Shown: positions 36,583 through 46,395, counted from the first letter of the stretch. The stretch: 64,000 nucleotides of DNA from Anaerosporobacter faecicola (GCF_012070565.1 NZ_JAAQRO010000009.1:62001-126000), one strand, 5' to 3'. Numbers and translations: made by a program. The notes: a model not told the origin generated them from the letters alone.

Positions 36583-39500
36583 ATGAAGAAGAAAAAACTT
36601 CTAGCTTATCTACTTGTACTCGCTATGGCAGTGCAAATTCCTTGGCCAGTACAGGCAAGTGCGAAGAGTATGGGTGTAAGTGAAGCAGAAAAATCTACAA
36701 CAAAAAAACAAGTAGCAGCTGAAGAACAAACGCAAAATGGTGATTTGTCCATTATGCGGGGCGTACAGGTATCAGAGCAAGAAGCGAAAAAGATTCCTTT
36801 GTATGAGCCTGCTACGGATACATATGCATCGGTATTTGCAAAAACGAGGAATTCCTATTCCTCTACTTATGGATACTCGAAATTGAGCAATTCCGCACAA
36901 AAAGAAGTCTATGTTGCATTGTGTACAGCAGCGAAGGAATTTACAGAAAATCATACGGATGCAACAGCAGTTTCTAGTGGAAGTAGTTATTATGCATTTC
37001 GGTTGGATATCAGCAGTTATAATATACCAACATCCGCATTGTTACCAATTGTAGCCTCACTCTATTACGATCATCCAGAGTTTTATTGGATGGAAGCTTA
37101 CGGTTGTACGTCGTCAAGCACTACAGGTTATGCGATTAATATCATGCTTCAATGTCATGAGGATTATTACCGTGGTTCTGTAAGACGGAGTCTTGATACC
37201 ACAATGGATACGAAGATACAGTGGTATTTAGATCAGGTAGAGGGTGTTAAAACGGATTACGAAAAAGAATTGATCTTACATAATACAATGATTAATAATA
37301 TTAGCTATGCAATGGATGGAGGCTCTCCAAGCAGAGAAAGATGGGCACATTCCATTGTTGGTGTATTTGATGATGTACATAATCAAGCAGTTTGTGAAGG
37401 ATATGCGAAAGCATTTCAATTGCTGATGAATGCCTGTGGTATTAACTGCCTCTACATACCTGGATATGGTGATGGTGGTGGACATGGTTGGAATAAAGTA
37501 CAACTAGGTGGACAATGGTATAATGTTGATACAACTTGGGATGATCCAGTTGATGCAGAAAATCCTGAACACGCAATCTTACGATGGGACTTTTTCAACC
37601 TTCCGGATTCTACATTTGGTATACGACATGTTACAGCTACAACCTCTGGCACGACAATCAACGGATGGTGTTATGCGGTGCCAAGTTGTACAGCAACTAC
37701 TTATGCATATCGTGCAATGGAAGCCAGTACAAAGTACGCAGTACAGTATACACAACCAAGTAATGCTACAGTAAAATTATATAATAAAGGAATTGAGTTG
37801 GATTCTGGTACGGAAGTTGCTTCTGGTACAGCAATCACAGTAGAAGCAACTCCTGTAAATCAATCCATTAATTATACGGTATCCTGCAAGTTGAACGAGG
37901 AATCTCCGCTTACCATGACACGTCATACAACGGAAGCAGGTGTTGTTTATTATAGTACGATACTTAATATGCCGGAGAGAAGCAGTACCGTTTATGTAAC
38001 TTTAGAAAATCCTATACCGATCTATACGGTGTCTTTTGAATCCAATGGAGGAACAGCGGTATCGCCAATTACGGAGGTTGAGGAGAATTCGACCATAACC
38101 TTACCAACGCCACCAACAAGGACAGGCTACTCATTTGAGGGCTGGTATACGGATGCTGAATGTACGGACGAATTTAATACAGCTACTGCAATTACCTCTA
38201 ATTTTACGCTGTATGCCAAATGGGATGCTGCAGAACTGGACCATATAACGGCTGTATATAATGGTGAGAATGTTCTAGTTGGCAGAGAGGTAAATAAGTC
38301 TGACATTTTGGTGTATGCACATTATACAGATGGTACAAGTCCGATGCTTGGAGTAAGTACATATACGATCAATCCTTCTGTGATTACCATTGAAGGAAAT
38401 AATACCATTGAAGTTAGCTATAATGGTAAAACTACAAATATTACGGTAGTTGGTTATACGCAGGTTATGACCCATGCAGTTACATTTGACTCAATGGGTG
38501 GTTCGGCAGTTAATCCAATTACCAATGTTCCAGATAGAGGTACCATCACATTACCTGCAGTACCAACAAGAAATGGATATTATTTTGCAGGTTGGTATAC
38601 ACAACGTTCTTGTCTGACCAAATTCGTTCAAGACACAGAAATTAGCCATGATATTACATTGTATGCAAAATGGATAGCATTACTTGATGATCCTTCCACA
38701 ACGATAAGTCGAATTTCTGCTACTTATAATGGTAGTAATATATTGGTAGGCAATGATATATCTCGTTCAAATGTTATTGTAACAGTAACGGATAACAATG
38801 GTTCTACCCATAGAGTGACGAATTTTACCTTGTCAACAACAAGAATATCAACCGTTGGTACGAATACGATCACGGTTATGTATGGTGGATTTTCAACAAC
38901 TATTTCCGTAAGAGGGTTAAGTACCCAAAGTAGTGATCATACACCATCAAAATATGTAACCTTTGTAACCGCTGGTTACCATGGTGGACCTGTAGAAGTT
39001 GGTTCTACCGTCGATCGCTCGAATATTACGGTTGTAGTCGTTTATAGTGATAATACGGTAAGTTATGTAACGGATTTTGCGATTTCCAATGCAACGATTA
39101 ATACAATTGGAAATAATACGGTGTATGTATATTATGATGGATTCTCAGCTAGTATAACAGTTACAGGAGTAGCAAAAGGCTCGCTAACGCCAACAACACC
39201 GGTGCAGCCGAATGTAGCAACGACTGTACTAATTAATTCTTCTTCAATTACAACTACTACGGTTACAGGTGGTTATACTGGTACAGTAATACCAAGATTA
39301 ACCTTGACAACCAATACGAATTACTCCGTGATTAATGCGGAAATTGAAGAAAGTGTATTGGCGTCAAATCTTAGTGGAAAAACATTAAGTAATATCAATA
39401 CCTATCAGTTAACAATTACAAACTTAAGTTCTCGTATATTGAATCAGTTGGAAAGAAGTTCGGTTGATGAAGTTTATGTGAAGATTTGTCTTCCTGTACA

Positions 39501-40302
39501 ATACTTTGGAAGAAATGATATTCGTATTGATAGTGTGCCAATTGATTATACGACAATGACCAAATTGCAAAACAGTAAGAAAAAATTGATCATTCAGTAT
39601 ATAGGATCTTCTTATGATACAAACACTGGAAAAACTGCATATACCAATCCGTTAAGCTCTATCGTAATCGATGGAAGCACATTAACAAATGCAGTTGCAT
39701 GTGATGTTTCGCTTGCAGTAAATTCATTAGATAAAGAATACAAAATTGAATCAGCTGTAAATGCTTATCTAAAAGAGGAGGATCGTGGAAAAGGTGTTGT
39801 TGTTACACTTGGTCAAACAGGTGAGTTAAGTAATGCGGGTACTGTTACTGTTGATGTAGGTGGTAACCTTGGAAAAGTTAAGGACGATTATGTTTATGTC
39901 TATGGTTTTAATGAAAAGAAAAACCGCCTTGAGGAATTACCAAAGACCAAATACAAAGTGAATAAAGCACAATGTATCGTGCTGCAAATGGAATTCTACT
40001 CCAAATATGTGCTTCTTTCAGAACCGACAGAGGAAACTGTTACAACTTTAGCAAGTCGAGCAAAAGTATCTAGTTCGTTAACGATGAAAAAGAACAAGAA
40101 TAAACAGATCTCTGTTACATTACCAAAGGGAATAACGAGCAGTGATGTTAAGATAACCTATTCTTCAAGTAATAAGAAGATTGCATACGTATCCAAGACA
40201 GGTAAAGTATACGGTAAGAAAAAAGGTATAGCCGTTATCACAACAACTGTAAAGTATGGAAATTATTCAAAGAAGTACAAAACAACCATCAAGGTAAAAT
40301 AG
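36583..40302 (+). CDS. Large secreted transglutaminase-like protein with InlB and Ig-like repeats
   Basis: 1239 residues from ATG 36583 (GGAG upstream). Signal peptide 1 to about 26 (ends PVQASA). A transglutaminase-like domain spans about 210-330 with a probable Cys-His-Asp triad: C271 (AVCEGYAKAFQ), H301 (GGGHGWNKVQL) and D316 (WYNVDTTWDDP). Two InlB/Listeria-Bacteroides repeats follow (encoded about 38020-38227 and 38475-38677; GYSFEGWYTD...LYAKW, GYYFAGWYTQ...LYAKW). These alternate with three Ig-like repeats of the pattern ITAVYNGENVLVG / ISATYNGSNILVG / VTAGYHGGPVEVG. The end (from about 40065) is a lysine-rich Big2-type domain. There is no LPxTG or SLH anchor; the basic tail could hold the wall. 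It probably acts on peptides or cell-wall crosslinks; the substrate is unknown. Confidence 0.82.
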   Translation: MKKKKLLAYLLVLAMAVQIPWPVQASAKSMGVSEAEKSTTKKQVAAEEQTQNGDLSIMRGVQVSEQEAKKIPLYEPATDTYASVFAKTRNSYSSTYGYSKLSNSAQKEVYVALCTAAKEFTENHTDATAVSSGSSYYAFRLDISSYNIPTSALLPIVASLYYDHPEFYWMEAYGCTSSSTTGYAINIMLQCHEDYYRGSVRRSLDTTMDTKIQWYLDQVEGVKTDYEKELILHNTMINNISYAMDGGSPSRERWAHSIVGVFDDVHNQAVCEGYAKAFQLLMNACGINCLYIPGYGDGGGHGWNKVQLGGQWYNVDTTWDDPVDAENPEHAILRWDFFNLPDSTFGIRHVTATTSGTTINGWCYAVPSCTATTYAYRAMEASTKYAVQYTQPSNATVKLYNKGIELDSGTEVASGTAITVEATPVNQSINYTVSCKLNEESPLTMTRHTTEAGVVYYSTILNMPERSSTVYVTLENPIPIYTVSFESNGGTAVSPITEVEENSTITLPTPPTRTGYSFEGWYTDAECTDEFNTATAITSNFTLYAKWDAAELDHITAVYNGENVLVGREVNKSDILVYAHYTDGTSPMLGVSTYTINPSVITIEGNNTIEVSYNGKTTNITVVGYTQVMTHAVTFDSMGGSAVNPITNVPDRGTITLPAVPTRNGYYFAGWYTQRSCLTKFVQDTEISHDITLYAKWIALLDDPSTTISRISATYNGSNILVGNDISRSNVIVTVTDNNGSTHRVTNFTLSTTRISTVGTNTITVMYGGFSTTISVRGLSTQSSDHTPSKYVTFVTAGYHGGPVEVGSTVDRSNITVVVVYSDNTVSYVTDFAISNATINTIGNNTVYVYYDGFSASITVTGVAKGSLTPTTPVQPNVATTVLINSSSITTTTVTGGYTGTVIPRLTLTTNTNYSVINAEIEESVLASNLSGKTLSNINTYQLTITNLSSRILNQLERSSVDEVYVKICLPVQYFGRNDIRIDSVPIDYTTMTKLQNSKKKLIIQYIGSSYDTNTGKTAYTNPLSSIVIDGSTLTNAVACDVSLAVNSLDKEYKIESAVNAYLKEEDRGKGVVVTLGQTGELSNAGTVTVDVGGNLGKVKDDYVYVYGFNEKKNRLEELPKTKYKVNKAQCIVLQMEFYSKYVLLSEPTEETVTTLASRAKVSSSLTMKKNKNKQISVTLPKGITSSDVKITYSSSNKKIAYVSKTGKVYGKKKGIAVITTTVKYGNYSKKYKTTIKVK

Positions 40303-40319
40303 AAAAAAGACTTCTAGTC

Positions 40320-40347
40320 TTGACAATCGGTTAGAAATCTTTATACT
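40320..40347 (+). promoter_or_regulatory. Promoter of the trpS T-box leader
   Basis: TTGACA (40320-40325), 16-base spacer, TATACT (40342-40347). Confidence 0.75.
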
Positions 40348-40371
40348 AGATTATATGAGTAAACCGTTGAG

Positions 40372-40590
40372 TAAGAAGAGTATGCAAAAGGTAGGAATTA
40401 CAGAGAGTCGTATAGGGTGAGAGTACGATATTTTGAATTTGTTGAATGGGCTTATGAGGGCAACCCGAACGAATAGTAGGCGTTGACGGAAATCCTAACC
40501 GTTATAATGGAAGCATATGGTAGTATGTGAACAATGGTGGCATATAAGATGATTTGACTCTTATCCTTTGTTGGATAAGAGTCTTTTTTA
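40372..40590 (+). ncRNA. T-box riboswitch specific for tRNA-Trp, controlling trpS
   Basis: The leader shows the T-box order. A stem I region carries AGAGAGTCG and GGTGAGAG. The specifier loop reads GAATGG with the Trp codon TGG at 40447-40449. A linker with AGTAGGCGTTGACGG follows, then the T-box sequence AATGGTGGC. In it TGGC (40538-40541) complements the GCCA end of uncharged tRNA-Trp. A terminator (40556-40589: GACTCTTATCC with complement, then T6) follows and must be replaced by the antiterminator when tRNA-Trp is uncharged. The downstream gene is tryptophanyl-tRNA synthetase, matching the specifier. Confidence 0.88.
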
Positions 40591-40613
40591 ATGTTGATTC
40601 AGGAGGGAAAATC

Positions 40614-41699
40614 ATGGAAAAGACAATCTTAACGGGCGACCGCCCAACAGGAAAATTACATTTAGGTCATTATGTTGGCTCTTTGAAAAGAAGAGTTGAA
40701 TTACAAAATTCAGGTGATTACAAGAATATATTTATTATGATCGCAGATGCACAAGCATTAACGGATAATGCGGATAATCCAGAAAAGGTAAGACAGAATA
40801 TTATTGAAGTTGCACTTGACTATATGTCAGTTGGACTAGATCCGAAAAAGTCTACGTTGTTTATTCAATCACAGATTCCAGAACTTTGTGAACTTTCCTT
40901 TTACTACATGAATCTGGTTACTGTTTCTCGTCTACAGAGAAATCCTACTGTAAAATCAGAGATTCAGATGCGTAATTTTGAAGCAAGTATTCCAGTAGGA
41001 TTCTTTACCTACCCAATTAGTCAGGCTTCTGATATCACTGCATTTAAAGCAACTACCGTTCCCGTGGGTGAAGATCAACTTCCTATGCTGGAACAAACAA
41101 AGGAAATTGTTCGTAAGTTCAACTCTGTTTATGGTGATACCTTAATCGAGCCAGATATCTTACTTCCTGAAAATCAGGCATGCTTACGTTTGCCAGGAAC
41201 AGATGGAAAAGCGAAGATGAGTAAATCTCTTGGAAACTGTATCTATCTTTCTGATCCTTCTGATGAAGTAAGAAAGAAAGTAATGAGCATGTATACAGAT
41301 CCAGATCATATTCAAGTATCTGATCCAGGTAAAGTAGAAGGAAATAGTGTGTTCACGTATCTCGATGCGTTCTGTAAAGAAGAACATTTTGCAAAATATC
41401 TTCCAGAATATCCAAATTTGAAAGAATTAAAAGCACACTATCAACGTGGTGGTCTTGGTGATGTTAAGGTTAAGAAATTCCTATATGCAATCTTAGAGGA
41501 AGAATTAGAGCCAATCAGAGCAAGAAGAAAAGAATTAGAAAAAGACATTCCAGCAATTTATGAAATCCTTCGGGAAGGTAGCTTGAAGGCGCGAGAAGTT
41601 GCATCAAAGACACTTGATGATGTAAAGAGTGCAATGAAGATTAATTACTTTGATGATACGGAATTAATCCGTGCGCAAAGTGAAAAGTATGGGAAATAA
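40614..41699 (+). CDS. trpS: Tryptophanyl-tRNA synthetase
   Basis: 361 residues, class I synthetase. ATG 40614 follows AGGAGGG; the open frame reaches back into the leader terminator but is not translated there. The HIGH-type motif is in [17 protein letters not shown] (about 6-22), and the KMSKS loop is exact ([11 protein letters not shown]). [14 protein letters not shown] is the conserved adenylate/tRNA region. This is the version with the [13 protein letters not shown] start. Expression responds to charging of its own tRNA through the T-box. A terminator follows at 41766. Confidence 0.96.
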   Translation: MEKTILTGDRPTGKLHLGHYVGSLKRRVELQNSGDYKNIFIMIADAQALTDNADNPEKVRQNIIEVALDYMSVGLDPKKSTLFIQSQIPELCELSFYYMNLVTVSRLQRNPTVKSEIQMRNFEASIPVGFFTYPISQASDITAFKATTVPVGEDQLPMLEQTKEIVRKFNSVYGDTLIEPDILLPENQACLRLPGTDGKAKMSKSLGNCIYLSDPSDEVRKKVMSMYTDPDHIQVSDPGKVEGNSVFTYLDAFCKEEHFAKYLPEYPNLKELKAHYQRGGLGDVKVKKFLYAILEEELEPIRARRKELEKDIPAIYEILREGSLKAREVASKTLDDVKSAMKINYFDDTELIRAQSEKYGK

Positions 41700-41765
41700 C
41701 AACTCTTTAGAATAATACGGTAAAGCGCAATTAGTTAATTATACAATCATTCTATAGGAAGAAAT

Positions 41766-41840
41766 AAAAATCTCCATGTGTGGTATTAAGATAACCAGTA
41801 AAGTATCCAGTGTTATCCTACCACTTGTGGAGATTTTTTT
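41766..41840. terminator. Long bidirectional terminator between trpS and the lacI-type gene
   Basis: AAAAATCTCCA...TGGTA pairs with TACCA...TGGAGATTTTT, with inner ATAAC/GTTAT pairing and T or A runs at both ends. It serves the convergent genes. Confidence 0.75.
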
Positions 41841-41896
41841 GCTTTGTATCCCGTGTTTAGATGTGGTTTGTATTGAGATTCTATATAGAGCTGTTT

Positions 41897-42904
41897 TTAC
41901 GTTGTTTGCCCGCTATGAATGACAGGGATTGTCGTAAAACTTTGAACCAATAAAGAAGGGTTCTCAAGCTTTCTAATCATCATACTGCCTGCCTGTGCGC
42001 CCATATCAAACACATCAATATCAATCACAGTTGGTTTGGGGTCAATGATGTTTGAATAGGGATATGCGTCAAATGTAAGAAATGCAATATCATCTGGAAG
42101 CGAAAGACCAGCCTGTTCGATGGCTTTCATGGAACCAATTGCAAGGGTATTGTTCTCGCAAACGATTCCACGTGGACGATTAGGTTGTGATAACAGATGT
42201 TTGGTTGCTTCAAAACCTTCGTCAACGGTAGACGTGGTATAGATGACTTTATCTTCAGGAACCTGATATCCATATTGATACATTGTTCCGAGAAATCCTT
42301 TTTGTCTTTGGAAGGAGAGCTCATCTGTCTTTTGCCCGCCAATAAATGCAAGAGAGGAATATCCGTGTTCGATCATATGTTGTGCGGCAAGCTGTCCCGC
42401 TAGCGCATGATTGGTATCTACCCAGCAGAGCCTGCTTTCAAAACCTGGATGTCCTATAATAATGTGGGGGAAATTCTGCTTAATGATCGCTTCGGCAATA
42501 TGAGGAGAAATCGCAGAACCATGAATGATCAGTCCGTCACAACTTTTCGTGGATAGAAGATAGGAGATGGTTTCTCCTTTGGCGGTATCCTTAGAAACGT
42601 CTTGGAGGGTCATTGTGAATCCATTCTTCGATATTTCACTGTATGCCCCACACATGATATCAAACATATGTGGATTTACATAAGCGCTATCTTTTTCAAG
42701 GTAGGTTAGGAACACAATATTTTTTGTAGATTGCCTAGCAAAGCTTACAGCACGGGCATTGGGAATATAGTTTAATTTCTCGATTGCTTGATGGACACGT
42801 TTTGTAGTTGCAGGTGAAATGGTTGTCCAATTGTTAAGTACTTTGGAAACAGTTGAGGTTGAAACACCAGCCTCTTTGGCTACATCAGTTATGGTAATTG
42901 GCAT
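41897..42904 (-). CDS. LacI-family transcriptional regulator of the maltodextrin locus
   Basis: 335 residues from the ATG at 42904 (GGGAG upstream). The N-terminal HTH ITITDVAKEAGVSTSTVSKV, then LNN, is diagnostic, with the hinge helix NARAVSFARQ. The periplasmic-binding-protein-like effector domain contains DGLIIHGSAIS and CENNTLAIGSMKA. It is divergent from the sugar-import operon. A perfect palindrome at 42919 sits directly before its own start, so it probably represses itself and the operon until a maltodextrin-type inducer binds. Confidence 0.88.
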   Translation of the reverse strand: MPITITDVAKEAGVSTSTVSKVLNNWTTISPATTKRVHQAIEKLNYIPNARAVSFARQSTKNIVFLTYLEKDSAYVNPHMFDIMCGAYSEISKNGFTMTLQDVSKDTAKGETISYLLSTKSCDGLIIHGSAISPHIAEAIIKQNFPHIIIGHPGFESRLCWVDTNHALAGQLAAQHMIEHGYSSLAFIGGQKTDELSFQRQKGFLGTMYQYGYQVPEDKVIYTTSTVDEGFEATKHLLSQPNRPRGIVCENNTLAIGSMKAIEQAGLSLPDDIAFLTFDAYPYSNIIDPKPTVIDIDVFDMGAQAGSMMIRKLENPSLLVQSFTTIPVIHSGQTT

Positions 42905-42918
42905 ATTACTCCCTTCTT

Positions 42919-42936
42919 TAGGAAAACGTTTTCCTA
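42919..42936. promoter_or_regulatory. Perfect LacI-type operator
   Basis: TAGGAAAACGTTTTCCTA is an 18-base perfect palindrome with the central CG of LacI-family operators, 15 bases upstream of the regulator's start codon. Confidence 0.8.
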
Positions 42937-42965
42937 AACATATACAAATATACATATATAGTATA

Positions 42966-43111
42966 GCGTTTTCCTAACAAAGTCAACAGAATATTTCTAG
43001 GGTTTATTGACGAAAACCTTATAAAATGGTAAAACATAGATAACAACAAGAACAGCTGATTTGTTGAATATTAAAAATCAAGGAAAATAGTTTCCTAACT
43101 AGTTTCCTAAA
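42966..43111. promoter_or_regulatory. Secondary operator copies before the binding-protein gene
   Basis: A half-site GCGTTTTCCTA lies at 42966-42976. Imperfect copies AGGAAAATAGTTTCCTA (43081-43097) and CTAGTTTCCTA (43099-43109) lie directly before the ribosome site of the sugar-binding lipoprotein. A weak promoter, TTGACG (43007-43012) with TAAAAC 17 bases later, lies between them. Confidence 0.6.
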
Positions 43112-43126
43112 ATGGAGGGATTCATT

Positions 43127-44455
43127 ATGAAGAAAAAGTGTCTTGTTTTTGGTCTTATAGCTGCTATGTTGATTGGTTCCTTTACTGGATGTAGTTCAAA
43201 AAAATCCAATAATCAAGCGACAGAGAACAATGGTACGAAAGAAACAACAACGGAAACGAAAGAAACAACGGATGACGCCCAGAATACAGATGAGACTTCT
43301 GGTGATACAAAAGCAAATGTAGAACCGGTAGCAATCACAGTTTGGCATGATGGGGCTGACAACATTATGCAGACAATACAGGATTATGTGAATGAACAGC
43401 TAAGTGCTGATCAAATTACAGTTACTTTTGAAAAGAAGACAGGTTTAACCGATCAATTAAAACTATATGGAAATGATTCTGCTAACGGACCAGATCTATA
43501 TTTCTATGCACATGATTCTTTAGGAATGTTTGCTGAAATGGGAATTCTTGCACCAGTAACAGATCTTGTAGAAGCATCTACGATGGGTGATTTCTTACCA
43601 ATGACAGTTGATGCCTGTACCTATAAAGATACACAATATATGATGCCTGTTTATTTTGAAACATTATTATTCATGTATAACAAAGCATTATGGGAAGGTG
43701 AAGTTCCATCTACTATGGACGAAATCTATGATTACATGGTAGCGCATACGGACACAAAAGCTGGAACTTATGCACTTGTTAATCAACATTCTACTGCTTA
43801 TAATGTAGCTCCGATCATCAATGGATTTGGTGGTTATATTATTAATGAAGACGCAAAACCAGGTTTGAATGAACAAGCAACAAAAGATGCCATCACGTAT
43901 AACAAAAAGTTTGCTGAATTAGAAGCAGACGGAGACTATAATACCGTAACAACGTTGTTTAATGAAGGAAAAGCAGCAGCAATCATGGGTGGACCATGGT
44001 TAGTATCTGGAATACAGGAAGCAGGAATTGATCTTGGAATCAAAGCACTTTCAAGTATCACTTTACCAAATGGAAATGCACTTGCTCCTTATTCAGGGGT
44101 TCAAGGAATCGGTGTACTAAAGTATGCAGCAGAAAATAAAAAAGAAGCTATTGCAAAAGTATTAACAGCAATCTCAACAGATGGATTAGGAATAGCATTA
44201 TGTAAGTCAGCAAACTGTGCACCTGCAAATGGTAAATCTTACAATGATGCAGATGTTTCTGTTAATGAAATGGCTATGGCTATGAGAGCAACCGCATCAA
44301 CAGCAGTACCAATGCCAAATATTCCAGAGATGAGTGTAATGTGGGGACCAGCAGAAAGCTTACTAGCAGCTGTTAATAAATCAGGTGATGATGTAGAAAA
44401 AGTTGCTGATCAATATCAAAAAGATGCTGAGACTGCAATCAAAGATATGCAATAG
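43127..44455 (+). CDS. Maltose/maltodextrin-type substrate-binding lipoprotein
   Basis: 442 residues from ATG 43127 (GGAGGG upstream). The lipobox is GSFTGC (Cys about 23), then a Thr/Glu-rich linker. The mature part is a cluster I/D1 sugar-binding protein: ITVWHDGADNIMQTIQDYVN at the start, GPDLYFYAHDSLGMFAEMG, PVYFETLLFMYNKALW, EGKAAAIMGGPWL, and a C-terminal WGPAESLLAAVN with the aromatic residue typical of MalE/MdxE. Two MalF/MalG-type permeases and a GH13 enzyme follow, so malto-oligosaccharides are the probable ligand. The ATPase is not in the cluster; a shared MsmX-type ATPase elsewhere is expected. Confidence 0.88.
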   Translation: MKKKCLVFGLIAAMLIGSFTGCSSKKSNNQATENNGTKETTTETKETTDDAQNTDETSGDTKANVEPVAITVWHDGADNIMQTIQDYVNEQLSADQITVTFEKKTGLTDQLKLYGNDSANGPDLYFYAHDSLGMFAEMGILAPVTDLVEASTMGDFLPMTVDACTYKDTQYMMPVYFETLLFMYNKALWEGEVPSTMDEIYDYMVAHTDTKAGTYALVNQHSTAYNVAPIINGFGGYIINEDAKPGLNEQATKDAITYNKKFAELEADGDYNTVTTLFNEGKAAAIMGGPWLVSGIQEAGIDLGIKALSSITLPNGNALAPYSGVQGIGVLKYAAENKKEAIAKVLTAISTDGLGIALCKSANCAPANGKSYNDADVSVNEMAMAMRATASTAVPMPNIPEMSVMWGPAESLLAAVNKSGDDVEKVADQYQKDAETAIKDMQ

Positions 44456-44460
44456 ATAAA

Positions 44461-44628
44461 GATATACAATACATAACGAGATATACAATAGGTATAAAAG
44501 ATCGAAAATAGAATAAGGATCTACAATAGAAATAAAAGATCTGTATTAGAATAAAGAGCTACAATAAAAATAGAAGATCAATATCAGAATACAGATCCAT
44601 ATTAAATAAAGATCTATAATAGACTAAG
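44461..44628. repeat. Degenerate tandem repeat with alternating 20/18-bp units
   Basis: Nine adjacent units, each starting GATMY and ending in an A-rich ATAAAA/ATAAG segment: 44461, 44480, 44500, 44518, 44538, 44556, 44576, 44594, 44611. From 44480 three pairs alternate 20 and 18 bases, giving a 38-base higher period. Examples are GATCTACAATAGAAATAAAA and GATCTGTATTAGAATAAA. It fills the gap between the binding-protein and permease genes. Confidence 0.65.
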
Positions 44629-44670
44629 AAATGAAACAGCACACGATATGTATAAAAGGAGTAAGACAGT

Positions 44671-45555
44671 ATGAAGAGAAAAAAACGATTACCGTGGCTA
44701 TATTCCACACCAGCTCTGCTTTTGATCAGTGCAATTATTGTCTTCCCAATTCTATATACAGGCTATATATCATTCACGAACATGAACGTTTTCCATTGGT
44801 TTGATTATAAGTTGATTGGATTTCAAAATTACCAAAGAGCTTTGCTCAAGGTAGATTCAGGGTTCTTGAAAGCGATACTGACTACACTGGTATGGACCAT
44901 TATTAATATGGTCCTCCAGGTAGGAATCGCTTATTTAATCGCATTAGGACTCAATACACCAGGGCTTAAATTAAGCAGATTGTATAAAACATTATTGATG
45001 TTTCCGTGGGCGATGCCTGCCTATGTGTCCATCCTTCTTTGGAGAGTAGGAATCTATAACACGGAATTTGGGTTGTTGAATAAGATATTGGTTGCACTTG
45101 GCTGCGACAAGATGAATTTCTTGTCGGAAAATGTACCAGCATTTCTTTCTTGTATGGTTTTGAATCTCTGGATGGCACTTCCGTTTATGATTATGATGAT
45201 CGATGGGGCACTGCAAAGTGTAGACCGATGCTATTATGAAAGTGCAACACTAGATGGAGCAGGTTTTCTTGTGAAAAACCTGTACATAACGATTCCTTCC
45301 ATTAAGAAAATCATTGCGCCAGCAGTAATAATGACCACATTTACAACATTTAAGCAATTTGACATCATATATTTGCTGACGTTACAGAAAGGATCGCTAA
45401 CTGGATCAACGTTGCAGACGATTATTACATATGCACACCAGAATGCATTTGTTTCTAATAATTATGGTTTATCCTCAGCGGTTTCCATCGTTATCTTCCT
45501 AATCATTATTGTTTTTTCATTGTATACCAATCGTGGCATAAAGGAGGAAGTTTAG
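44671..45555 (+). CDS. Sugar ABC transporter permease, MalF-like
   Basis: 294 residues with AGGAG upstream of ATG 44671. Six predicted membrane spans begin at about 13-33. The EAA loop is CYYESATLDGAGFLVKNLYI (about 190-209). The extracytoplasmic loop is short, as in Gram-positive MdxF/MsmF proteins. It forms the importer channel with the next gene, whose start touches its stop (TTTAGATG). Confidence 0.87.
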   Translation: MKRKKRLPWLYSTPALLLISAIIVFPILYTGYISFTNMNVFHWFDYKLIGFQNYQRALLKVDSGFLKAILTTLVWTIINMVLQVGIAYLIALGLNTPGLKLSRLYKTLLMFPWAMPAYVSILLWRVGIYNTEFGLLNKILVALGCDKMNFLSENVPAFLSCMVLNLWMALPFMIMMIDGALQSVDRCYYESATLDGAGFLVKNLYITIPSIKKIIAPAVIMTTFTTFKQFDIIYLLTLQKGSLTGSTLQTIITYAHQNAFVSNNYGLSSAVSIVIFLIIIVFSLYTNRGIKEEV

Positions 45556-46395
45556 ATGATGAATAAAAAAACAAAGAAAAGAATTGGTTTAATTCTGTTA
45601 AATATCTTCTTCCTTACCATTTGCTTTCTTGCATTGATTCCAATCTTATATGCATTTACGTTATCAGTGAGTGGGGAAGGGGGAGCAATCTCCTCCAGTA
45701 TGTTACCAACCTCATTTACACTGAAAAACTATGCAGCAGTGCTTAATGAAAAACCCTTTTTAGTGTGGTTTAAGAATTCTATGGTACTTAGTGTGGGAAC
45801 GATGATCGTAGCAATGTCTTTTGCAGTGGTAGCAGCGTATGCTTTTTCTCGTTTTCAATTCAGAGGGAAAAGAGCGGTGTTACTGTTACTACTCCTTTTA
45901 AATGCATTTCCACAGATTTTGTCGATGTTTGCAATCTTTCGTTTATTTAAGACGCTCAATCTGTTGAATTCGCAAGGCGGTTTGATCTTAATCTATGCCG
46001 GAAGTATGTGTATCTTTAGTATTTGGAATATGAAAGGGTATTTTGATACGATTCCAATTGAAATTGAAGAAGCTTCAAAAATTGATGGAGCAAGCAATGG
46101 TCAATTGTTAACAAAGATCATCTTACCGTTAGCCAGACCTGCAATTATCGTAACATCTGTCATGGTATTAATCTTTGTGTGGAATGAGTATTTATTTGCT
46201 ACAACATTTTTACTAAATGACAACAGCTACACATTAGCTGGGGGACTCTATCAGTTGCAGGCGAATGATTATACACGAAGTTGGCCAATGTTTACTGCAG
46301 CGGCAATCATGGTATCTATACCAATCCTTATTATCTTCTTCGCGATACAGAAATATATGGTATCTGGTTTGACAGCGGGTGGAGTGAAAGGATAA
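45556..46395 (+). CDS. Sugar ABC transporter permease, MalG-like
   Basis: 279 residues with AAGGAGG upstream of ATG 45556. Six membrane spans are predicted; the EAA loop is IEIEEASKIDGASNGQLLTK, and the C-terminal GLTAGGVKG tail is diagnostic of MalG/MdxG. It follows the MalF-like gene without a gap and precedes the glycoside hydrolase by 27 bases, all in one operon. Confidence 0.9.
   Translation: MMNKKTKKRIGLILLNIFFLTICFLALIPILYAFTLSVSGEGGAISSSMLPTSFTLKNYAAVLNEKPFLVWFKNSMVLSVGTMIVAMSFAVVAAYAFSRFQFRGKRAVLLLLLLLNAFPQILSMFAIFRLFKTLNLLNSQGGLILIYAGSMCIFSIWNMKGYFDTIPIEIEEASKIDGASNGQLLTKIILPLARPAIIVTSVMVLIFVWNEYLFATTFLLNDNSYTLAGGLYQLQANDYTRSWPMFTAAAIMVSIPILIIFFAIQKYMVSGLTAGGVKG

Noticed and set aside
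44461-44628. Possible CRISPR-like array
   Set aside because: Units are adjacent and degenerate with no unique spacers, and no cas genes are present.
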